Shown piece by piece: positions 58,993 through 64,000 of a stretch of DNA of 64,000 nt (the first letter of the stretch is position 1; each line of letters opens with the position of its first letter). Both the position numbers and the translations under genes were made by a program. The notes beneath the pieces are model-generated. The model was not told the origin of the DNA. It worked only from the letters and a program-made list of their open reading frames with translations, and searched no databases. The DNA is from an uncultured Acidobacteriia bacterium (GTDB lineage Bacteria > Acidobacteriota > Terriglobia > Bryobacterales > Bryobacteraceae). The stretch spans positions 1 to 64,000 of the forward strand of contig CAIKMJ010000052.1 in assembly GCA_903828455.1 (NCBI GenBank), read 5' to 3'.

Positions 58993-59880
58993 CTACAGAC
59001 TGCGGCCCGTGATCAGCCGGTATGCCTCGCGGTACTTGTCCGCCGTCTTCTCAATCACCTCGGCCGGCAGATCCGGGGCCGGCGGCTGCTTGTTCCAGCT
59101 CAGCGTTTCGAGGTAGTCGCGTACAAACTGCTTATCGAACGACTTCTGCGCGCGCCCCGGCGCATACTCTTCCCGCGGCCAGTAGCGCGAGGAATCCGGC
59201 GTCAGTACCTCATCGGCCAGCAGCAGCGTGCCTTCGTGCCAGCCGAATTCGAACTTCGTATCGGCCAGGATGATGCCGCGCGTTTCGGCGTGCTTCGCCG
59301 CCGCGCTGTAGATATTCAGCGTCAGGTCGCGCAGCAGCGCCGCGGTTTCGCTGCCCACGGTCTTCGCTGCCTGCTCGAAGGAAATATTCTCGTCGTGGCC
59401 CGTTTCCGCCTTCGACGCCGGCGTGAAGATCGGCTCCGGCAACCGGCTCCCGTCCTGCAGCCCCGCCGGCAGCGGAATCCCGCAGATCGCCCCGGTCCGC
59501 TGATAGTCTTTCCAGCCCGACCCCACCACGTACCCGCGCGCCACGCACTCCACCGGCTCCATCCGGCAGCGCTTCACCAGCATCGACCGGCCTTCCAGCA
59601 CCTCGCGATGTCTGCGCAGCGGAGCAGGGAACTGCTCCACATCGGCCGTGATCAGATGATTCGGCACAATCCCGCCGAGGAAATCGAACCAGAACAGCGA
59701 CATCTGCGTCAGCACGCGTCCCTTGTCCGGAATCCCCTGCGGCAGAATGCAGTCGAACGCCGAAATCCGGTCGGTCGCCACAATCAGCAAATCGTCTCCC
59801 GAACGGTAGACGTCGCGGACCTTGCCGCTGGCGATCTTCTCGACGCCTTCGAGTTGAGTGGTTGTAATAACGGTAGCCAA
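58993..59880 (-). CDS. purC: SAICAR synthetase
   Basis: 295 residues. ASGKVRDVYRSGDDLLIVAT is the ATP-binding start, RISAFDCILPQGIPDKG and MEPVECVARGYVVGSGWK are family motifs, and ILADTKFEFGWH ends the active-site loop. It makes SAICAR from CAIR and aspartate in purine synthesis. It precedes cvpA by 16 nt. Confidence 0.95.
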   Translation of the reverse strand: MATVITTTQLEGVEKIASGKVRDVYRSGDDLLIVATDRISAFDCILPQGIPDKGRVLTQMSLFWFDFLGGIVPNHLITADVEQFPAPLRRHREVLEGRSMLVKRCRMEPVECVARGYVVGSGWKDYQRTGAICGIPLPAGLQDGSRLPEPIFTPASKAETGHDENISFEQAAKTVGSETAALLRDLTLNIYSAAAKHAETRGIILADTKFEFGWHEGTLLLADEVLTPDSSRYWPREEYAPGRAQKSFDKQFVRDYLETLSWNKQPPAPDLPAEVIEKTADKYREAYRLITGRSL

Positions 59881-59884
59881 GGCT

Positions 59885-61375
59885 CTATTTTCCCAAACTG
59901 CTCAGCATGAGCTTGCTGTGCTTCCGCCCGTAGCCGAAGTACAGCACCAGCCCGATCGCCATCCACACCACCAGCCGCAGCCAGTTGGTCCACCCCAGCC
60001 CGTAAATCATGGCGCCGCACACCGCGATCCCCAGCACCGCCACCACCGGCAGCGCCGGCACAGTGAAGCCGCGCACCAGATCCGGCCGCTTCCGCCGCAT
60101 GATCCACACCCCGGCGCACACCAGAATGAACGCGAACAGCGTCCCGATGCTCGTCATCTCGCCCACAATATCGCCGGGAATGAAGCCCGCAAATCCCGCC
60201 GTCACGAAGAAGAAAAGGATATTCGCCTTCCACGGCGTCTTGAAGCGCGGATGCACTTCGGAAAACAGCGGCGGCACCAGTCCGTCCCGGCTCATCGAGA
60301 AGAACACGCGCGACTGCCCCATCAGCATCACCAGAATCACCGACGAGAAGCCGCCCAGAATCGCCACCGTCACCAGCTTCGCCAGCCACCCGAATCCGGT
60401 CATGTACTTCGTGATGGCGAACGCCACCGAAGCTTCCTTGCCCGCCGTGCGGAAATCCTCCACCGTCGCCACTCCGCTCAGCACGTGCGAGAACAAAATG
60501 TACAGCGTGGTGCACACCACCAGCGAGCCCAGAATCCCGATCGGCATATCGCGCTTCGGGTTGATCGTTTCCTGCGCCGCCGTCGATACCGCGTCGAAGC
60601 CGATGAAGGCGAAAAACACCACGCCCGCCGCGCCCAGAATCCCCATGATGCCGCCGAACGGATGCGTCACTCCCTCCGGCGTGGTGTAGGTTGTGGCGGC
60701 CGGAATGTACGGCGTGTGATTCGCCGGATTCATGAACCCCCAGCCCACCGCAATCACCATCAGCACAATCGACACCTTTGTCACCACAATAATGTTGTTG
60801 ACGAAGGCCGATTCCTGCGTCCCGCGGATCAGCAGCGCCGAAAGCAGAAACAGGATCGCAATCGCCGGCAGATTCACCATGCCGTGTGCTCCCGTCGCGC
60901 CGCCCGCCAGCGCTTCCACCTCCCACGGCGAATGGCACCACTCGAACGGCACATGCATCCCGAAAAACTCGAGGATCTTATTGAAGTACTCGCTCCACGC
61001 AATCGCCACCGTCGCCGCGCCCACCGCATATTCCAGCGTCAGGTCCCATCCGATGATCCACGCCACCAGTTCGCCCATGGTCGCGTACGAATACGTGTAC
61101 GCGCTGCCCGCCAGCGGAATCAGCGACGCAAACTCGGCATAGCACAGCCCGGCGAAAGCGCAGCCAATGCCCGCCACCGCGAAGGCCAGCGTCACCGACG
61201 CCCCGGCGCGCTCGGCAATCGCCGCCGCCGTCCGCACAAACAGACCGGCCCCGATAATCGCTCCGATCCCCAGCGCGATCAACTGCAGCGGCCCCAGCGT
61301 GCGCCGAAGCGAATGCTCGCCGCCTTCGCTCTCGTCCATGATTTGGGTCAGTGACTTCGTCGCAAACAAGCTCAA
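59885..61375 (-). CDS. APC-family amino acid permease (cationic amino acid type)
   Basis: 496 residues, about 12-14 membrane helices. LIALGIGAIIGAGLFVRTAA is the first-helix signature. The N-terminal FATKSLTQIMDESEGGEHSL and C-terminal tail fit the cationic amino-acid transporter group. TTG start at 61375 follows family alignment. The 15-nt repeat at 61398-61472 lies upstream. Ends 4 nt before purC. Confidence 0.85.
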   Translation of the reverse strand: MSLFATKSLTQIMDESEGGEHSLRRTLGPLQLIALGIGAIIGAGLFVRTAAAIAERAGASVTLAFAVAGIGCAFAGLCYAEFASLIPLAGSAYTYSYATMGELVAWIIGWDLTLEYAVGAATVAIAWSEYFNKILEFFGMHVPFEWCHSPWEVEALAGGATGAHGMVNLPAIAILFLLSALLIRGTQESAFVNNIIVVTKVSIVLMVIAVGWGFMNPANHTPYIPAATTYTTPEGVTHPFGGIMGILGAAGVVFFAFIGFDAVSTAAQETINPKRDMPIGILGSLVVCTTLYILFSHVLSGVATVEDFRTAGKEASVAFAITKYMTGFGWLAKLVTVAILGGFSSVILVMLMGQSRVFFSMSRDGLVPPLFSEVHPRFKTPWKANILFFFVTAGFAGFIPGDIVGEMTSIGTLFAFILVCAGVWIMRRKRPDLVRGFTVPALPVVAVLGIAVCGAMIYGLGWTNWLRLVVWMAIGLVLYFGYGRKHSKLMLSSLGK

Positions 61376-61397
61376 TGGATTGCCTCCGTCTTCTTCA

Positions 61398-61472
61398 CGC
61401 TGCCTTCTCTGCTGCTGCCTGCTCTACGCTGCCTGCTCTGCGCTGCCTTCTCTACGCTGCCTTCTTCACACC
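61398..61472. repeat. about five copies of a 15-nt tandem repeat
   Basis: GCTGCCTTCTCTACG and variants, between the two permease genes. It contains the TAG of the upstream permease (61452-61454). Confidence 0.85.
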
Positions 61473-62861
61473 GCGCTGCCGCAGATAGTAAATCGGCACC
61501 CCCAGCAGCACCAGTGCCAGCCCGCGCAGACTGAACGCCGGCTTATTGATCAGCAGAAATATTTCGATCAGCCCCGCGGCAACCATATACACGGCCGGCA
61601 GGATCGGATAACCCACGGCGCGGTAGGGCCGCTCCATCTCCGGGCGCGTTCGCCGCAGCCGGAAAACCCCCGCAATCGTGAGGATATAGAAGAGCAGTAC
61701 AGCAAAGATAACATAATCCAGCAAATCGCTATATTGGCCGGAAAGCGTCAGCAGCATCGTCCAGCCGCACTGCATCCAGAGCGCGAAAACCGGCGTATGG
61801 CGCGTCGGCTCCAGCACGCCGGCGCGCCGGAAAAACAGGTTGTCGTGCGCCATGGTGTAGTACACGCGCGCTCCCGCCAGAATCATTCCGTTCGAACAGC
61901 CAAAAGTCGAAATCATGATCGCGATTGCCATCAGCTTCGTCGCCACCGGACCGAACATCACGCCCACCACCGCCGTCGCCACCCGGTCCTCCGGCGCCGT
62001 CTGTATCTGCGGCAGCGTCAGCACGGAAAGGTAAATGAAATTGCACGCCAGATACAGCACCGAGACGCCGCCCACCCCCAGTCCCAGCGAGAGCGGCAGG
62101 TTGCGGCTCGGATTGCGAATCTCTCCCGCCGTGAACGTCACGTTATTCCACGCGTCGGAAGAAAACAGCGGCCCCACCATGGCCGACCCGACCAGCACCA
62201 CCACCGGCCATCCGAACGTCGCCCCGCCCCAGAATGCTCCGGGACTGGTGAAGTTCGCCGCAATCGCCGCCGGATTCCGCCCCAGCAGAAATCCCAGCCC
62301 CACCAGCCCCAGCAGCGACGCCACCTTCGCAAACGTGAACACATTCTGCACCAGCGCGCCCGACCGCACCCCGCGCGTATTCAGCAGCGTCAGAAAGAAG
62401 ATGATCGAACAGGCCACCGCCTGCTGCGTCGTCACCCCCAGCTTCCCGGACCCCACAATGTAATTCGCCGCCGACACGCCGGGCCAGAAGACGCCCGCAT
62501 ACTTGGCAAACGCCACCGCCACTGCCGCAATCGTGCCCGTCTGGATCACCGCGAACAGCGTCCACCCGAACAGGAATCCCCACAGCCGCCCGAAGGCCTC
62601 CCGCAGATACACGTACTGCCCGCCCGCATGCGGCATCGCCGCCGCCAGTTCCGCGAAGCTCAGCGCCGCAATCAGGCTCAGCGTCGCCCCCACCGCCCAG
62701 CACAACAGCAGCAGCCCGGGCGACTTCACCTGCCGCGCCACATCCGCGCTCACAATGAAGATGCCCGACCCGATCATCGACCCCATCACCAGCGTCGTCA
62801 CCGTCGTCAGCCCCAGCCTTTTCACCAGCCCCGTCGACGCGCTGCCGTTTCCGTCATTCAT
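61452..62861 (-). CDS. APC-family amino acid permease
   Basis: 469 residues, about 12 membrane helices. First helix VTTLVMGSMIGSGIFIVSAD carries the glycine motif. YLREAFGRLWGFLFGWTLFA and NPSRNLPLSLGLGVGGVS are APC features. ATG 62861 overlaps the thiE stop (ATGA). The stop codon lies inside a 15-nt repeat, after the C-terminal tail RQRGVKKAA. Similar in class to the next permease but not a duplicate of it. Confidence 0.85.
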   Translation of the reverse strand: MNDGNGSASTGLVKRLGLTTVTTLVMGSMIGSGIFIVSADVARQVKSPGLLLLCWAVGATLSLIAALSFAELAAAMPHAGGQYVYLREAFGRLWGFLFGWTLFAVIQTGTIAAVAVAFAKYAGVFWPGVSAANYIVGSGKLGVTTQQAVACSIIFFLTLLNTRGVRSGALVQNVFTFAKVASLLGLVGLGFLLGRNPAAIAANFTSPGAFWGGATFGWPVVVLVGSAMVGPLFSSDAWNNVTFTAGEIRNPSRNLPLSLGLGVGGVSVLYLACNFIYLSVLTLPQIQTAPEDRVATAVVGVMFGPVATKLMAIAIMISTFGCSNGMILAGARVYYTMAHDNLFFRRAGVLEPTRHTPVFALWMQCGWTMLLTLSGQYSDLLDYVIFAVLLFYILTIAGVFRLRRTRPEMERPYRAVGYPILPAVYMVAAGLIEIFLLINKPAFSLRGLALVLLGVPIYYLRQRGVKKAA

Positions 62862-63511
62862 AAGTTGAGCCCCTGATCGAATTGTTCGCCCAGCCGCCGC
62901 CACTCCGTCATCCGCTGCCGCATTGCCGCCGCGCTCCACGGCACGGGATGAAGATCGGCAATCACCGCCACCGAATCGGCCCCCGCCGCCCAGCAGAGCG
63001 CCGCATTCTCCCGCGTGATTCCGCCGATCGCCACCAGCGGCCGCGACGTTATCTCCCGCACCGCCCGCAACTGCTCCAGCCCCACCGTCGGACTCGGCTG
63101 CTCCTTCGACGCGGTGGGAAACACCGGCCCGAACGCCACATAGTCCACTGGCTCGCCGGCCGCCGCCTGCATCTGCTCGGCGCTGTGCGTGGAAAACCCC
63201 ACCACCGGCAGCGGTCCCACCACAATGCGCGCATCCTCCGGCGTCAGATCCTCCTGGCCCAGATGCAGCCCGGAGCCGGTCAGCGCCGCGCAATCCGCCC
63301 GGTCGTTGATCACAAACCGCGACCCCGCCTCGCGGCACCGCGTCGCCAGCCGGTGCGCAAGGTGGAACATCTCGCGGCTCCAGAACTCCTTGTGCCGCAG
63401 TTGCAGGATGCGCGCGCCGCCTTCGAGCAGCGCTTCCGCCGCCTGAAATGGATCGGCCTCCAGCCGCCGCAGTGTCGCAATGTCGAGGATCGGATAGACG
63501 CGTGGGAGCAA
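62858..63511 (-). CDS. thiE: thiamine-phosphate synthase
   Basis: About 217 residues, TIM barrel. LPRVYPILDIATLRRLEADP opens the barrel, ILQLRHKEFWSREMF binds the thiazole and pyrimidine, FVINDRADCAALTGSGLHLG is typical, VDYVAFGPVFPTASK is the phosphate pocket, and PLVAIGGITRENA is near the end. It joins HMP-PP and thiazole phosphate to thiamine monophosphate. TTG 63511 fits the family; TTG 63571 would add 20 residues. No TPP riboswitch was found upstream. Confidence 0.85.
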   Translation of the reverse strand: MLPRVYPILDIATLRRLEADPFQAAEALLEGGARILQLRHKEFWSREMFHLAHRLATRCREAGSRFVINDRADCAALTGSGLHLGQEDLTPEDARIVVGPLPVVGFSTHSAEQMQAAAGEPVDYVAFGPVFPTASKEQPSPTVGLEQLRAVREITSRPLVAIGGITRENAALCWAAGADSVAVIADLHPVPWSAAAMRQRMTEWRRLGEQFDQGLNL

Positions 63512-63706
63512 TCCGCGATTATCCCAAATACGGCCGCCCGCAGAAACCTGTTCGTAAAGATGTTTTTCCAAGGCGAGTTTTCCGCGGGCGTCAGTTTATT
63601 TCCTCAACTCTGTCAGGAATTTACCCGCGTGCCCCCGCCGCGGCCGCCTTTCGCCGTGTTACTTGTGAGTCCGACAGGTATATCGATTCGGAAAGGAGCA
63701 CATCTC

Positions 63707-63964
63707 ATGGCCACCGCGAAAAATCTTATCGCCACCGCGAAAAATCTCATGGCCACCGCGAAAAATCTCATGGCCACCGCGAAAAATCCCATGGCCACCG
63801 CGAAAACATCCATCGGCGGCGCGCTTGGGTTCGTTTTTTCAAAATCCAAAACAACGCCCTTGAACATTCCGATCAATCGCGAGCCGGGTCCGCAGCTGGT
63901 CTCCGCCGCCCGGCCCGGGAAAATCTCCTATCCGCCCGCCCGGGACCCCCGCCGGCACTGGTAA
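63707..63964 (+). CDS. small protein with five heptad repeats, 85 aa
   Basis: GGAAAGGAGCACATCTC precedes the ATG at 63707, a strong ribosome site. Residues 1-35 are five tandem copies of MATAKNL and variants, from a 21-nt repeat. A short hydrophobic segment GGALGFVFS follows, and then a Pro/Arg-rich tail ending RDPRRHW. The repeats form an amphipathic helix with Lys every seventh residue. No family recognised; complete within the window. Confidence 0.55.
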   Translation: MATAKNLIATAKNLMATAKNLMATAKNPMATAKTSIGGALGFVFSKSKTTPLNIPINREPGPQLVSAARPGKISYPPARDPRRHW

Positions 63965-64000
63965 AGTCGGCCCGAAAATCGCCCGCCGCATGCCACTCGC

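Noticed and set aside
63512-63706. TPP riboswitch upstream of thiE
   Set aside because: No THI-box-like CTGAGA and ACC(T)GA pair could be seen.

Overview
The window is a high-GC bacterial chromosome segment with about 65 genes. It most likely comes from an acidobacterium of the Solibacter/Bryobacter group. Three things point there. A secreted subtilase and a secreted NHL-repeat protein both end in the C-terminal domain type known mainly from Solibacter-like genomes (TIGR03437-like). There is an OmpR-type winged helix fused to a TolB-like propeller. There are also many lineage-specific secreted proteins. This assignment is inference from protein style; no rRNA or tRNA gene was seen.

Layout. 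1-5.4 kb: the end of a frameshifted msrA, an agmatine-to-putrescine pair (aguB-aguA), a HAD phosphatase and a membrane-bound spermidine-synthase-like protein. 5.4-16.4 kb: a 27-copy minisatellite, a DUF3034-like outer-membrane protein behind a textbook sigma-54 promoter, a cNMP/P-loop/patatin protein, a zinc-ribbon thioredoxin, a second spermidine-synthase-like membrane protein, OsmC, the winged-helix/propeller regulator and a divergent aspartyl protease. 16.4-19.7 kb: quinone reductase, a Tat-type dipeptide epimerase and small unknowns. 19.7-20.6 kb: a decayed DUF4160-DUF2442 pair. 20.6-25.8 kb: TPM, nucleotidyltransferase, LemA, RecX, YtxH-like, DUF948-like, PHP phosphatase and L28. 25.9-32.1 kb: sigma factor, anti-sigma and DUF3106 operon, then thpR-plsY-gpsA (gpsA starts at CTG), then DUF3052, Mpg and a histidine phosphatase. 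32.1-45.4 kb: the large secreted protease, a CPBP protease, a glycosyltransferase remnant, the NHL protein, rhodanese, GT2, anmK and mutS. 45.5-57.3 kb: PepSY protein, double-length dCTP deaminase, three secreted envelope-type proteins, PfkB kinase, rhomboid, BshB1-like deacetylase, a 32-residue microprotein with a strong ribosome site, and unknown membrane proteins. 57.3-64 kb: gph, Fis-type HTH, cvpA, purC, two APC permeases, thiE and a heptad-repeat small protein.

The most striking global feature is the abundance of short perfect or near-perfect tandem repeats. Units are usually 13-17 nt, sometimes 21-34, in 3-6 copies, with unrelated unit sequences. They sit at gene ends and sometimes inside genes. 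Several contain the stop codon of the gene they abut. Two 3-copy repeats have visibly destroyed a DUF4160 gene. This looks like an active tandem-duplication process remodelling gene edges.

The best candidates for undescribed biology are this repeat process, the microprotein at 54762 next to an unknown polytopic membrane protein, and the heptad-repeat protein at 63707.
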